DNA of 36,474 nt from NCBI GenBank assembly GCA_903879915.1, contig CAIRNJ010000044.1, positions 1-36,474 of the forward strand, read 5' to 3'. Under the pieces are notes generated by a model, which did not search any database, had not been told where the DNA came from, and saw only the letters and a list, made by a program, of their open reading frames with translations. Source of the stretch: an uncultured Elusimicrobia bacterium (GTDB lineage: Bacteria > Elusimicrobiota > Elusimicrobia > Elusimicrobiales > UBA9959). Made by a program: the position numbers and the translations under genes. Each line of letters starts with the position of its first letter. Positions within the stretch are counted from its first letter, which is position 1. Positions 14,863-23,411 of the stretch are shown piece after piece.

Positions 14863-15492
14863 ATGGAAACAAAACTTTTGAACATAAAGGGAAAAGAAGT
14901 GGGTACGGCCAGCATGCCCGAGCCTATTTTTTCCGTCAGGCCCGACCAGCATTTCCTGCACGAGATAGTTAAGTATTATCTCGCCAACAAGCACCGCGGC
15001 ACCGCGTGCACCAAGACCCGCGCCGAAGTCTCCGGCGGCGGCAAGAAGCCCTGGAAGCAGAAAGGCACGGGCCGCGCCCGCGCCGGTTCCACCCGCTCGC
15101 CGATCTGGCGCAAGGGCGGCGTGGTGTTCGGCCCCCGGCCCCGCTCGTTCCGCCAGTACCTGCCCATCCAGAAGCTCCGCCAGGGCCTGCTCGAGGCCCT
15201 GTCCGCCCGCTACGCCGACGGCGCCGTGCTGGTGATAGAGAACCTCAATATGGACGTGGTCAAGACCAGCGCCCTGAACGACCTGCGCAAGACGCTGTCG
15301 CCCGGCGGCAAGCGCGTGCTGTTCGTTACCGACAAGACCGAGAAGAATTTCGTGGCCGCTTCGAAGAACGTCGCGGAATTCGGCTGGATCCTGGCGAAGA
15401 ACCTCAACGCCTACGAAGCGCTGCGCAACGACAAGCTCGTTTTCACTACGGCGGCCCTCAAGGCGCTGACCGAAAACGTGAAGGAGAATTGA
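14863..15492 (+). CDS. rplD: 50S ribosomal protein L4
   Basis: A 209-residue L4, normal length. The conserved basic loop that lines the exit tunnel is clear (KKPWKQKGTGRARAGSTRSP, then WRKGGVVFGPRPRS). GGAGAG precedes the ATG by four bases. In Proteobacteria L4 represses its own operon at the S10 leader, which makes it the first candidate regulator of the structured leader seen here. It ends two bases before rplW. Confidence 0.97.
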   Translation: METKLLNIKGKEVGTASMPEPIFSVRPDQHFLHEIVKYYLANKHRGTACTKTRAEVSGGGKKPWKQKGTGRARAGSTRSPIWRKGGVVFGPRPRSFRQYLPIQKLRQGLLEALSARYADGAVLVIENLNMDVVKTSALNDLRKTLSPGGKRVLFVTDKTEKNFVAASKNVAEFGWILAKNLNAYEALRNDKLVFTTAALKALTENVKEN

Positions 15493-15494
15493 CC

Positions 15495-15785
15495 ATGAAT
15501 TTTACGGAAGTTCTTATTTCCCCCATACTCAGCGAAAAAAGCGTGACGATGAAGGACACGCAGAACCGCTACTGCTTCAGGGTCAACCCCAAAGCCAACA
15601 AGACCGAAATAAAAAAAGCCATTGAGACGCTTTTTAAGGTCACGGTGAAAGCCGTCAGGACCGCCAATATGCCCGGCAAGCTGCACAAAGTGGGCCGCCA
15701 CGAGGGCTACCGCTCCGACTGGAAAAAGGCGATGGTAACGGTGAAGGCCGGCCAGAAGATCGACGTTACCGATCTGCCGAAGTAA
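15495..15785 (+). CDS. rplW: 50S ribosomal protein L23
   Basis: A 96-residue L23, located at the tunnel exit where it docks SRP and trigger factor in other bacteria. Recognisable segments are ISPILSEKSVTM at the N-terminus and FRVNPKANKTEIKKAIE. The AAGGAG ribosome-binding site lies inside the last codons of rplD, so the start at 15495 is likely coupled. Confidence 0.97.
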   Translation: MNFTEVLISPILSEKSVTMKDTQNRYCFRVNPKANKTEIKKAIETLFKVTVKAVRTANMPGKLHKVGRHEGYRSDWKKAMVTVKAGQKIDVTDLPK

Positions 15786-15832
15786 GGCGGCGGACAAGAG
15801 TGCTTTAAGGACTATAAAAGGAAGAGAACGAT

Positions 15833-16672
15833 ATGCCAGTTAAATCATTTAACCCCTACACACCCTCGCGGCGCACCATGCAGATCGCGGATTTCTCCGA
15901 GATCACCAAGACCACACCGGAAAAGAACCTCTCCACGGGCCTGCGCAAGCACGGCGGCCGCAACAACACCGGCATGATCATGGTCCGCCATCACGGCGGA
16001 GGCCATCGCCGCCGCTACCGCGACATAGATTTCAAGCGCGAGAAGTACGGCGTGCCGGCGAAGGTGGCCGCTATCGAGTACGATCCCAACAGGAACGCCC
16101 GCATAGCGCTGCTGCATTACGCCGACGGCGACAAGCGCTACATCCCGGCCCCGCTGGGCCTGGGCGTGGGCGCCACCGTGGTCAGCGGCCCCAAGGCCGA
16201 GATACGCCTGGGCAACGCCCTGCCCATCACCAATATCCCCGACGGTACGTTCATCCACGCCATCGAGATGATCCCCGGCAAGGGCGCCCAGTTCGTGCGC
16301 GCCGCCGGCACCCAGGCGCAGCTGATGGCCAAAGAGGGCGATTACGCCCTCGTCAAGATGCCTTCCGGCGAGATCCGCAAGGTCCTTAAGAACTGCATGG
16401 CCACCATCGGGCAGGTGGGCAATATCGAGCACAACACCATTTCCCTCGGCAAAGCCGGCCGGCAGCGCCACATCGGCGTGAAGCCCACGGTCCGCGGCGG
16501 CGCCATGAACGCCACCGACCATCCGCTGGGCGGCGGCCGCGGCAAGTCGAAGGGCAACAACGTTCCGCGCTCGCCGTGGAACCAGCCTTCCAAGGGCTAC
16601 AAGACCAGGACCAAATCCAAGATCTGGGGCTGGATGATAGTGCAGGACAGGCGCAAGTCTACCAACGCCTGA
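15833..16672 (+). CDS. rplB: 50S ribosomal protein L2
   Basis: A 279-residue L2 with both domains. Landmarks are [15 protein letters not shown] near residue 55 and the C-terminal [18 protein letters not shown]. The histidine implicated in peptidyl transfer in E. coli (the H of DHP) is kept, while the commoner DHPHGGGEG reads [16 protein letters not shown] precedes the ATG. The gap after rplW is 47 bases. Confidence 0.97.
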   Translation: MPVKSFNPYTPSRRTMQIADFSEITKTTPEKNLSTGLRKHGGRNNTGMIMVRHHGGGHRRRYRDIDFKREKYGVPAKVAAIEYDPNRNARIALLHYADGDKRYIPAPLGLGVGATVVSGPKAEIRLGNALPITNIPDGTFIHAIEMIPGKGAQFVRAAGTQAQLMAKEGDYALVKMPSGEIRKVLKNCMATIGQVGNIEHNTISLGKAGRQRHIGVKPTVRGGAMNATDHPLGGGRGKSKGNNVPRSPWNQPSKGYKTRTKSKIWGWMIVQDRRKSTNA

Positions 16673-16692
16673 TCGTACGGAGGATTATTTAA

Positions 16693-16980
16693 ATGAGCAG
16701 ATCTTCTAAAAAGGGACCTTTCGTAAATCAGGGGCTGCTGGAAAAGATCCAGAAAATGAACCTGGCCGGCGACAAGAAGCAGATAAAGACCTGGGCGCGC
16801 GCCTGCACGATAACCCCTGAGTTCATCGGGCACACGCTGATGGTCCACAACGGGCGCAAATTCCTGCCCGTGTTCGTCAACGAGCGCATGGTCGGCCACA
16901 AGCTCGGCGAATTTTCCTTCACGCGTATCTTCAAGGGCCACGGCTCTTCGCATACGAAGGAAGCGACGTCCCTTACGTAA
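16693..16980 (+). CDS. rpsS: 30S ribosomal protein S19
   Basis: A 95-residue S19 of the small-subunit head. It begins [11 protein letters not shown] and contains [17 protein letters not shown] and [10 protein letters not shown], all typical. GGAGG (16679-16683) precedes the ATG by nine bases. Confidence 0.97.
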   Translation: MSRSSKKGPFVNQGLLEKIQKMNLAGDKKQIKTWARACTITPEFIGHTLMVHNGRKFLPVFVNERMVGHKLGEFSFTRIFKGHGSSHTKEATSLT

Positions 16981-17022
16981 GGGCGGAGCGAACTGAATAG
17001 AATCGGTCAAACGGAGAAATTT

Positions 17023-17382
17023 ATGGAAGCAAAATGCGTTCTCAGATATCAGCGGTACGGCCGGCGCAAAGTGGCGCAACTGCTCAGCGCGATAAAGGGG
17101 AAATCCCTTTTCGAGGCCGGGTACCTGCTGGCCAACACGCCCCGCGGCGCCACCACCGTGGTGCACAAGGCCATGCAGTCGGCCGGCGCGAACCTCTCGG
17201 TGAAGCTCGGTAAAAAGCTCGACCTCAAGAACATCTGGGTCAGCACCGCGTTCGCCGACCAGGGCCCGATGAAGATGCTCAAGCGCGTGCAGCCCGGGCC
17301 CCAGGGCCGGGCGATGCCGTTCAAGAGAAAGATGTGCCATATCACTATTATGGTTTCCGATACCAAGGAGGCGAAGCGCTAG
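17023..17382 (+). CDS. rplV: 50S ribosomal protein L22
   Basis: A 119-residue L22, whose beta-hairpin lines the exit tunnel near the macrolide site. Landmarks are RYGRRKVAQLLSAIKGKS and the hairpin region GPMKMLKRVQPGPQGRAMPFKRKMCHITI. CGGAG lies before the ATG. The 42-base gap after rpsS has no hairpin. Confidence 0.96.
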   Translation: MEAKCVLRYQRYGRRKVAQLLSAIKGKSLFEAGYLLANTPRGATTVVHKAMQSAGANLSVKLGKKLDLKNIWVSTAFADQGPMKMLKRVQPGPQGRAMPFKRKMCHITIMVSDTKEAKR

Positions 17383-17395
17383 GCGCTGGTCTAAT

Positions 17396-18136
17396 ATGGG
17401 TCAAAAAATTCACCCCAGAGGTTTAAGGCTCGGCTACATCCAGGACTGGCAGTCGCGCTGGTTCTCCCCGAAGAAGATGCCGGAGCTTATCCGCGAAGAT
17501 TTCGAGATAAGGGCCATGGTCACCGAGCGCTTCCACCTGGCTTCGGTCAGCTGGGTCGACATCGAACGGGCCGGCGCCTACCTTAAGGTGAGCATCCACA
17601 CCGCCCGCCCCGGCATAGTGATCGGCCGCAAGGGCACCGACATAGAGAATCTTAAGAAAGACGTCGAGAAGCTTACCGGCAGGAAAGTCTTCATCAACGT
17701 GTCCGAGATCAAGGTCCCCGAAATGGACCCCCGCCTGGTGGGGCAGTCCATAGCCCAGCAGCTCGAGAAGCGCATCTCCTTCAAGCGCGCCATCAAGCGC
17801 GGCATGGAGCGCACGATGGCTTCCGGCGCCCTGGGCATAAAAGTGATGGCCTCCGGCCGCCTCGGCGGCGCGGAAATAGCGCGGCGCGAATGGTTCCGCA
17901 AGGGCCGCGTGCCCCTGCAGACGATCTCCGCCGATATCGATTACGGTTTGACCGAAGCCAACACCACGATGGGCAAGATCGGCATAAAGGTCTGGATCTT
18001 CAAGAAACTGTTCTTCGCGAAGACCCCCCGCGAGCTGCGCGAGCAGCTGATAAAGATGGAAGCCGAGAACCCCACCGAAATAAAGGTGATGGACGAGTCG
18101 GCGCAGGTGCGCCGCGAGGCGCAGCCCGGCGCGTAA
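17396..18136 (+). CDS. rpsC: 30S ribosomal protein S3
   Basis: A 246-residue S3, part of the mRNA entry site and helicase. It starts MGQKIHPRGLRLGYI and has the KH-domain loop VIGRKGTDIENLKKDVEKL and the C-terminal GKIGIKVWIF. No Shine-Dalgarno lies at normal distance (the nearest GGAGG is 24 bases upstream, inside rplV), so translation probably depends on coupling with rplV. Confidence 0.97.
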   Translation: MGQKIHPRGLRLGYIQDWQSRWFSPKKMPELIREDFEIRAMVTERFHLASVSWVDIERAGAYLKVSIHTARPGIVIGRKGTDIENLKKDVEKLTGRKVFINVSEIKVPEMDPRLVGQSIAQQLEKRISFKRAIKRGMERTMASGALGIKVMASGRLGGAEIARREWFRKGRVPLQTISADIDYGLTEANTTMGKIGIKVWIFKKLFFAKTPRELREQLIKMEAENPTEIKVMDESAQVRREAQPGA

Positions 18137-18169
18137 GGCGTTGAATCAGCAGTTCAAGGAGATTTAGCC

Positions 18170-18586
18170 ATGTTGATGCCAAAAAGAGTAAAATACCGCA
18201 AAACGCATTCGGCCCCGCGCATTAAGGGCGTTGCCAAACGCGGAACCACGCTGGCCTTCGGCCAGTTCGGCCTGAAAGCGCTCGAGCCGCGCTGGATAAC
18301 CGCCCGCCAGATAGAAGCCTGCCGCGTATGCATAGTCCGCTACCTGCGCAAGAAAGGCAAGATCTGGATACGCATATTCCCCGACAAGGCCGTGACCAAG
18401 CACCCCGCCGAAACCCGCATGGGTAAAGGTAAGGGCGCCCCGGACCATTGGGTCGCCGTAGTGAAGCCCGGCCGGATGCTTTTCGAGATCGAAGGCCTGG
18501 ACCTGGCGACCGCGAAAGAGGCTTTTACCCGGGCCGGCCACAAGCTGCCCATCAGCACGCGCTTCGTTTCGCGCGACGAAAATTAG
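18170..18586 (+). CDS. rplP: 50S ribosomal protein L16
   Basis: A 138-residue L16 that contacts the A-site tRNA. It begins [20 protein letters not shown] and has the conserved [10 protein letters not shown] and [20 protein letters not shown] segments. The residue hydroxylated by YcfD in E. coli lies in the last segment. AAGGAG precedes the ATG. Confidence 0.97.
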   Translation: MLMPKRVKYRKTHSAPRIKGVAKRGTTLAFGQFGLKALEPRWITARQIEACRVCIVRYLRKKGKIWIRIFPDKAVTKHPAETRMGKGKGAPDHWVAVVKPGRMLFEIEGLDLATAKEAFTRAGHKLPISTRFVSRDEN

Positions 18587-18606
18587 GAAGGAGCCTCACC
18601 GCTATT

Positions 18607-18837
18607 ATGAAAAGAAAAGATAAAGAAAATCTTAAAAACATGTCGGATACCGAGCTGAAGGTGCAGGCCGCTGACCTTAAGAAGAACATATTCCAGCTTA
18701 AGTTCAAGCGGATCACGGCGCCCGTGGAAAACCCGGTGCAGATGCGTCTTGCCCGCCGCAAGATAGCCCTGATAAATACCGTGCTCCGGCAGAGAGAACT
18801 GGCCGTGGCAAAGACCGCCGCAGAGGTTAAAAAATGA
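18607..18837 (+). CDS. rpmC: 50S ribosomal protein L29
   Basis: A 76-residue L29, two antiparallel helices near the exit tunnel. The typical LKNMSDTELKVQAADLKKNIFQL and NPVQMRLARRKIALINTVLRQRE segments are present. The ATG at 18607 follows AGGAAGGAG; the frame is open further upstream inside rplP but without support. Its TGA overlaps the rpsQ start by four bases. Confidence 0.95.
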   Translation: MKRKDKENLKNMSDTELKVQAADLKKNIFQLKFKRITAPVENPVQMRLARRKIALINTVLRQRELAVAKTAAEVKK

Positions 18838-19109
18838 CAAACGAGAAAACCGAAGAAAGAGGGAACAGGAAAGTTTTGCGCGGAATAGTGCTTTCGGACA
18901 AGATGGCCAAGACCCGCGTGGTCAGCGTGGAGCACGTGGTCAACCACGCCTTCTACAGCAAGACCCTGAGGCGCCATCACAAGTTTTACGCGCACGACGA
19001 GGCTAACGAGTCGAAGAGCGGCGACCTGGTGGAGATCACCAGCACCCGCCCCCTGTCGGCCCTCAAGCGCTGGCGGATAAGCCGCATAGTAGAGAAAGCC
19101 GCGCGGTAA
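18834..19109 (+). CDS. rpsQ: 30S ribosomal protein S17
   Basis: A 91-residue S17 with the OB-fold core VLRGIVLSDKMAKTRVVSVE and SGDLVEITSTRPLSALKRWRISRIVE. The first eleven residues are an acidic extension. The ATG sits in an ATGA overlap with rpmC, so translation is probably coupled. Confidence 0.96.
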   Translation: MTNEKTEERGNRKVLRGIVLSDKMAKTRVVSVEHVVNHAFYSKTLRRHHKFYAHDEANESKSGDLVEITSTRPLSALKRWRISRIVEKAAR

Positions 19110-19151
19110 ATTCCCGGCCTGCGCCCGCGGGAGCGGGGGCGGAAGGGAATT
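19109..19151 (+). other. Intergenic hairpin between rpsQ and rplN
   Basis: A two-part stem, AATTCCC/GGGAATT (19109-19115 with 19145-19151) outside and CGCCC/GGGCG (19122-19126 with 19137-19141) inside, occupies most of the gap. No T tract follows, so it is more likely an RNA processing or stability element than a terminator. Confidence 0.45.
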
Positions 19152-19177
19152 AGCCTAAGAATAACGGAGAAAGCTTT

Positions 19178-19546
19178 ATGATACAGCTGAGATCAATGTT
19201 GAACGTCGCCGACAATTCCGGAGCGAGGAAGCTGATGTGCTTCCACGTGATGGGCGGCAGCTACCGCCGCTACGCCTTCCTCGGGGACACCATAGTGTGC
19301 TCGGTGAAGGAAGCCACGCCCCACGCCGCCATAAAAAAAGGCGAAGTGGTGAAGGCCGTAGTGGTAAGAGTACGCAAAGAGACCCGCCGCAAGGACGGGT
19401 CTTATATAAGGTTTGACGATAACGCCGTCTGCGTGATAGACGAGAACGGCGAACCCAAGGGCACCCGCGTCTTCGGACCGGTGGCCAGGGAACTGCGCGC
19501 CAAGAACTTCCTCAAGATCATTTCGCTGGCGCCGGAAGTCATTTAA
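19178..19546 (+). CDS. rplN: 50S ribosomal protein L14
   Basis: A 122-residue L14, standard length, at the subunit interface. It starts [19 protein letters not shown] and includes [25 protein letters not shown] at the end. CGGAGAAAG precedes the ATG. Confidence 0.97.
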   Translation: MIQLRSMLNVADNSGARKLMCFHVMGGSYRRYAFLGDTIVCSVKEATPHAAIKKGEVVKAVVVRVRKETRRKDGSYIRFDDNAVCVIDENGEPKGTRVFGPVARELRAKNFLKIISLAPEVI

Positions 19547-19557
19547 AAGGCGGGAAT

Positions 19558-19866
19558 ATGCTGAAACTAAAGAAAAAAGACATGGTCCTTGTCATAGCCG
19601 GCAAGGATAAGGGCAAGAAAGGCGAAATTAAAGAGATCCGGCCGGGCGACCGCAAGGTCACGGTGATGGGCATTAATATCGTCTCCAAGCACAAGAAGAC
19701 CACCAAGGACAAACCGGGGGGCATTCACAAGATCGAAGCCCCGCTCGATATCTCGAACGTCAAACTGGTCTGCCCCAAGTGCGGCAAGCCCTCAAGGGTC
19801 AAGGTCGTGATACAGGGCGGTGACAAGCTGCGCGCCTGCAAGGAATGCGGCGAAGTTATAGTTTAA
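19558..19866 (+). CDS. rplX: 50S ribosomal protein L24
   Basis: A 102-residue L24 with the KOW motif (VLVIAGKDKGKKGEIKEI, residues 10-27) and KHKKTTKDKPGGIHKIEAP. The C-terminus carries two CxxC pairs, C72/C75 and C94/C97, a potential zinc ribbon found in many but not all L24 proteins. It starts 11 bases after rplN. Confidence 0.96.
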   Translation: MLKLKKKDMVLVIAGKDKGKKGEIKEIRPGDRKVTVMGINIVSKHKKTTKDKPGGIHKIEAPLDISNVKLVCPKCGKPSRVKVVIQGGDKLRACKECGEVIV

Positions 19867-19881
19867 AAGAGGTAATTTTAA

Positions 19882-20601
19882 ATGGCGAAGGAAATAAAGC
19901 AGGACAATAAGCCGGAAAAGAAACTGGAAAAGAAACCGGTCCATCAGCAGGAAAAGAAGAACAAAGAGGCCATCAAGGCCCAGCAGTCTTCCGTAGTGCT
20001 CGTGCACGGGCCCGTGATCCCGATGCCCAAGGACTACAAAGTGCGCCTGAAAGAGGCCTACACGGCCCAGGTGCGCCCGGCGCTGATGAAAGATTTCGAC
20101 CTGAAATCCCCGATGGCCGCCCCGAAGATAACGAAGATCGTCATCAACATCGGCGTTTCCGAGGCCAAGGAGAACATCCAGGCGCTGGACCTGGCCAAGG
20201 AAGACCTTACGCTGATCTCCGGCCAGACGCCGCAGGTGCGCCGCGCCAAGAAGTCGATCTCGAACTTCAAGCTGCGCGAGGGAATGCCCATCGGCGTGCG
20301 CGTCACGCTGCGCGGCGCCCGCATGTTCGAGTTCCTGGACCGCTTCATTTCGCTGTCCGTGCCCAGGATCCGCGACTTCCAGGGGTTCGACCCCAGGCTC
20401 TTCGACGGCCGCGGCAACCTGAACATCGGCCTCAAAGAACACCACATTTTCCCGGAAGTGAACATGGAAAAATCCCCCAAAGCCCGCGGGATGAACATCT
20501 CCTTCGTTACTACCGCCGGGGACAACAAGAAAGGCCAGGCCCTGCTGGAGTATCTCGGCCTGCCGTTCAAGAAACCCAAGGTTGAGCAGCCCCGCGCTTA
20601 A
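19882..20601 (+). CDS. rplE: 50S ribosomal protein L5 with long N-terminal extension
   Basis: A 239-residue L5, which binds 5S rRNA and helps form the central protuberance. The usual protein starts near residue 50 (KDYKVRLKEAYTAQVRPALMKDF) and continues with APKITKIVINIGV, KSISNFKLREGMPIGVRVTLRG and EVNMEKSPKARGMNISFVTTA. Residues 1-49 are an added Lys/Glu/Gln-rich arm. The ATG at 19882 has GAGGT upstream; no internal start near residue 50 has a Shine-Dalgarno, so the arm is probably translated. Confidence 0.96.
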   Translation: MAKEIKQDNKPEKKLEKKPVHQQEKKNKEAIKAQQSSVVLVHGPVIPMPKDYKVRLKEAYTAQVRPALMKDFDLKSPMAAPKITKIVINIGVSEAKENIQALDLAKEDLTLISGQTPQVRRAKKSISNFKLREGMPIGVRVTLRGARMFEFLDRFISLSVPRIRDFQGFDPRLFDGRGNLNIGLKEHHIFPEVNMEKSPKARGMNISFVTTAGDNKKGQALLEYLGLPFKKPKVEQPRA

Positions 20602-20619
20602 GGATAAAGGAGAAAATTT

Positions 20620-20805
20620 ATGGCTACATATGCTTGGATGGCGAAGATGCGCAAACCGCAGAAGTTCTCTACGCGCTTCCGTAACCGCTGCCAGATCTGC
20701 GGACGGCCCCGCGCGTATTACCGCGATTTCGGTCTGTGCAGGATCTGCCTGCGGAAAATGGCCCACGAGGGACTTATTCCCGGCCTGAGGAAGTCGAGCT
20801 GGTAA
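20620..20805 (+). CDS. rpsN: 30S ribosomal protein S14, zinc-binding type
   Basis: A 61-residue type Z S14. Four cysteines, C24, C27, C40 and C43, form the zinc knuckle in [20 protein letters not shown]. It ends with the expected GLRKSSW. AAAGGAG lies before the ATG. The 66-base gap that follows contains a small CGGGC/GCCCG hairpin. Confidence 0.97.
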   Translation: MATYAWMAKMRKPQKFSTRFRNRCQICGRPRAYYRDFGLCRICLRKMAHEGLIPGLRKSSW

Positions 20806-20871
20806 GAGCGGGCCCCAGGGCGGGTGCCCGGGCGAGAGTTAAAGTTTTCAGATCAAGTAAGAGGTGAAAAA

Positions 20872-21279
20872 ATGGATCCGATATCGAACATGTTGATTTC
20901 AATAAAGAACGCCGCCGCCAAGCGGAAAGAGCGGGTCGACGTGCCTTTTTCCGGCATAAAATTCGGGATGATAAAACTTCTCAAGGAAGAGGGTTTCGTC
21001 TCCAATTATAAGGTGCTGGACCCCAAAGTGGACAAGACCATAGACCGGCGCGGCGTGATACGCGTCACTCTCAAGTACACTATGGACAAGCAGCCGGTCA
21101 TCGTCGGCATCCGCCGCGTTTCCAAGCCCGGCCTGCGCGTTTACCGCGCGCACGACGAGATGCCCCGCATCCGCGCGGCCTTCGGCGTGACCATCCTTTC
21201 CACTTCCAAGGGCCTGCTTACGGACGCGGAAGCCAAGAAGCAGAAGGTCGGCGGAGAAGTTCTTTGCCAGGTGTGGTAA
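20872..21279 (+). CDS. rpsH: 30S ribosomal protein S8
   Basis: A 135-residue S8, binding the central domain of 16S rRNA; in E. coli it represses the spc operon. Landmarks are MDPISNMLISIKNA at the start, VPFSGIKFGMIKLLKEEGFV, and the C-terminal GVTILSTSKGLLTDAEAKKQKVGGE. The ATG follows GAGGTGAAAA. An upstream in-frame codon at 20824 lacks support. Confidence 0.97.
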   Translation: MDPISNMLISIKNAAAKRKERVDVPFSGIKFGMIKLLKEEGFVSNYKVLDPKVDKTIDRRGVIRVTLKYTMDKQPVIVGIRRVSKPGLRVYRAHDEMPRIRAAFGVTILSTSKGLLTDAEAKKQKVGGEVLCQVW

Positions 21280-21334
21280 ACCGGTCCCGGGCAGCGGCGA
21301 TCAGGAACTCGGAATTTAGAAAGAGGTAACAAAC

Positions 21335-21922
21335 ATGAGCAGAATTGGAAAAATGCCGGTAGCGCTTCCGGAGAAAGTGAAGGCCAGGGTTGAAGGCAGG
21401 AAAGTGCTGGTGGAAGGACCGCTGGGAAAACTTTCCTTCAATCTGCCCGACGGCATCAACGCCGATGTGAAAGATTCCAACATCGTGATGAGCGTGGCCA
21501 AGGGCGCAGTCGATAAAGGGGCTCTTTTCGGCACTTCCCGGGCGCGCGTCAACAACATGGTCACCGGCGTAGTGAAAGAATTTGAAAAGGTGCTCGAGAT
21601 CAGCGGCGTCGGTTTCAAGGGCGCCGTAGAGGGGTCCAAGGTCACCATGCAGCTGGGCTTCTCCCACCCGGTCATCCTCGACATCCCGCAGGGCATCAAG
21701 ATGTCCTTCGACCCCAAGCAGGTCGTGCTAACGATAAAAGGCATCGACCGGGAAGCGGTGGGCAACCTCGCCGCGCAGATAAAGAGGATCAAACCCCCGG
21801 AGCCCTATAAAGGCACCGGCATAAAGTACCAGGGCGAACACATAATACGCAAGGCCGGCAAGACGGCGGCCGGAGCCAGCGGCGGCGGCGGCGCGGCGGC
21901 GGGCGGCGCGGCCAAGAAGTAA
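21335..21922 (+). CDS. rplF: 50S ribosomal protein L6
   Basis: A 195-residue L6 with two similar domains. It begins MSRIGKMPVALPEKV and has the C-terminal motif KPPEPYKGTGIKYQGEHIIRKAGKTA. A Gly/Ala-rich tail (about 178-195) ending in KK is an addition to the normal end. AGAGGT precedes the ATG. Confidence 0.97.
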   Translation: MSRIGKMPVALPEKVKARVEGRKVLVEGPLGKLSFNLPDGINADVKDSNIVMSVAKGAVDKGALFGTSRARVNNMVTGVVKEFEKVLEISGVGFKGAVEGSKVTMQLGFSHPVILDIPQGIKMSFDPKQVVLTIKGIDREAVGNLAAQIKRIKPPEPYKGTGIKYQGEHIIRKAGKTAAGASGGGGAAAGGAAKK

Positions 21923-21946
21923 TTTTCAGAATAAACAGAGGGAACT

Positions 21947-22309
21947 ATGATAAGCAAACAAGAAAGATATGAATTCCGGAAGGCGCGCTCAAGGAACAGG
22001 CTGTTCGAGAACGGCATAAACCGGATGCGGCTGAGCGTGTACCGGAGCACGAAATACCTTTACGCGCAGGTCGTGGACGACAAGAAGGGCGTCACCCTGG
22101 CCGCGGCCTCGACCCTGGACAAAGAGCTCAAGGGCAAACTGAAATCCGGCAAGAGCGTGGAATCCGCCAAGATCGTAGGCGGCCTGCTGGCCAAGAGGGC
22201 CATCGCCAAAGGCGTCACCGAAGTCTGTTTCGACCGGGGCGGCAGGATATACCACGGCCGCATCAAATCCCTCGCCGAGGGCGCGCGGGAAGCCGGGTTG
22301 AAATTTTAA
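21947..22309 (+). CDS. rplR: 50S ribosomal protein L18
   Basis: A 120-residue L18 that binds 5S rRNA together with L5. Landmarks are [18 protein letters not shown] in the middle and [28 protein letters not shown] at the C-terminus. GAGGGAAC precedes the ATG. Confidence 0.97.
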   Translation: MISKQERYEFRKARSRNRLFENGINRMRLSVYRSTKYLYAQVVDDKKGVTLAAASTLDKELKGKLKSGKSVESAKIVGGLLAKRAIAKGVTEVCFDRGGRIYHGRIKSLAEGAREAGLKF

Positions 22310-22324
22310 CAGGAGAAGATAAAA

Positions 22325-22885
22325 ATGCTTAGAAACCAGAAACAGCTGAAGACTTCGAAAGAACTCAACGCCCAGGGCGGCCCCCGGCCCGCCGGCGATC
22401 CGATGGAGCTCGACCTGACCAACGCCAAGGAAGAAAAAGCGGTCGTGGTCGTGATCAACCGCGTCACCAAGGTGGTCAAGGGCGGCAAGCGCTTCTCCTT
22501 CAACGCTTTAGTCGTAGTCGGCGACAACAACGGTAAAGTAGGCGTGGGCCTGGGCAAGTCCAACGAGGTCCAGACCGCCATACAGAAAGGCACCGCCGGC
22601 GCCAAGAAAGAAATGATGCAGTTCCCGCTGACCGATTCCACCATCCCCCACGAAGTGGAGGGGAATTTCGGCGCGGGCCACGTCTGGATGAAGCCGGCCA
22701 TGAAAGGCACCGGCCTGATGGCGGGCGGCGGCGTGCGCGCGGTGCTGGAAGCCGCGGGCGTCAAGAACATCCTTACCAAGAACATCGGCACCAGGAACGC
22801 CTTCAACACGGTTTACGCCACCATGGACGCCCTCAAGCGCCTCAAGAGCAGGGAAGAAGTAATGAAGATCAGAGGAGAAAAATAA
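22325..22885 (+). CDS. rpsE: 30S ribosomal protein S5
   Basis: A 186-residue S5, part of the decoding-accuracy region. Conserved segments are [29 protein letters not shown] and [19 protein letters not shown]. The first 35 residues are a hydrophilic lead-in. In most bacteria rpmD (L30) follows; here rplO starts after one base, so L30 is absent from the cluster. AGGAG precedes the ATG. Confidence 0.97.
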   Translation: MLRNQKQLKTSKELNAQGGPRPAGDPMELDLTNAKEEKAVVVVINRVTKVVKGGKRFSFNALVVVGDNNGKVGVGLGKSNEVQTAIQKGTAGAKKEMMQFPLTDSTIPHEVEGNFGAGHVWMKPAMKGTGLMAGGGVRAVLEAAGVKNILTKNIGTRNAFNTVYATMDALKRLKSREEVMKIRGEK

Positions 22886-22886
22886 T

Positions 22887-23411
22887 ATGGTCGGACTTAA
22901 CAATCTCAAGGCTAAACCGGGCTCGTTCCATAAACGCAAGCGCCTCGGCACCGGGCAGGGTTCCGGCCACGGCCAGACCTCCACGCGCGGCCAGAAGGGC
23001 CAGGCCTCCACTTCAGGCGGCACCAAGCGCAACGGCTTCGAAGGCGGCCAGACCCCGCTGCTGCGCCGCATCCCGAAGAGCGGTTTCAGCAACGCCCAGT
23101 TCCGCACCGAGTACGAATGGGTGAACATCTCCTCGCTGGAGAAATATTTCCCCGCCGGTTCCGACGTTACCCCCGCCGACCTGCTCAAGCGCAGGCTGGT
23201 GAAGCACGACACGCTGGTCAAGATCCTCGGCAACGGCGAACTGACGAAGAAGCTCAACGTAACCGCCCATGCCTTCTCCAAAGGCGCGGCCGAGAAGATC
23301 ACCAAGGCCGGCGGCAAGACCACGCAGCTCGTGGGCCGCAAGGAAGCCAAGTTCGCGGAGATCAAGGCCCAGGACGCCGCCAGGAAAAAAGCTAAAACGG
23401 AAAAGAAATAA
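22887..23411 (+). CDS. rplO: 50S ribosomal protein L15
   Basis: A 174-residue L15. The N-terminal glycine- and basic-rich arm (KRLGTGQGSGHGQTSTRGQK) and the PLLRRIPKSGF motif are typical. The last 25 residues (Lys/Ala/Glu-rich) exceed the usual length of about 145. It starts one base after rpsE and its TAA overlaps the secY ATG (TAATG). Confidence 0.96.
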   Translation: MVGLNNLKAKPGSFHKRKRLGTGQGSGHGQTSTRGQKGQASTSGGTKRNGFEGGQTPLLRRIPKSGFSNAQFRTEYEWVNISSLEKYFPAGSDVTPADLLKRRLVKHDTLVKILGNGELTKKLNVTAHAFSKGAAEKITKAGGKTTQLVGRKEAKFAEIKAQDAARKKAKTEKK

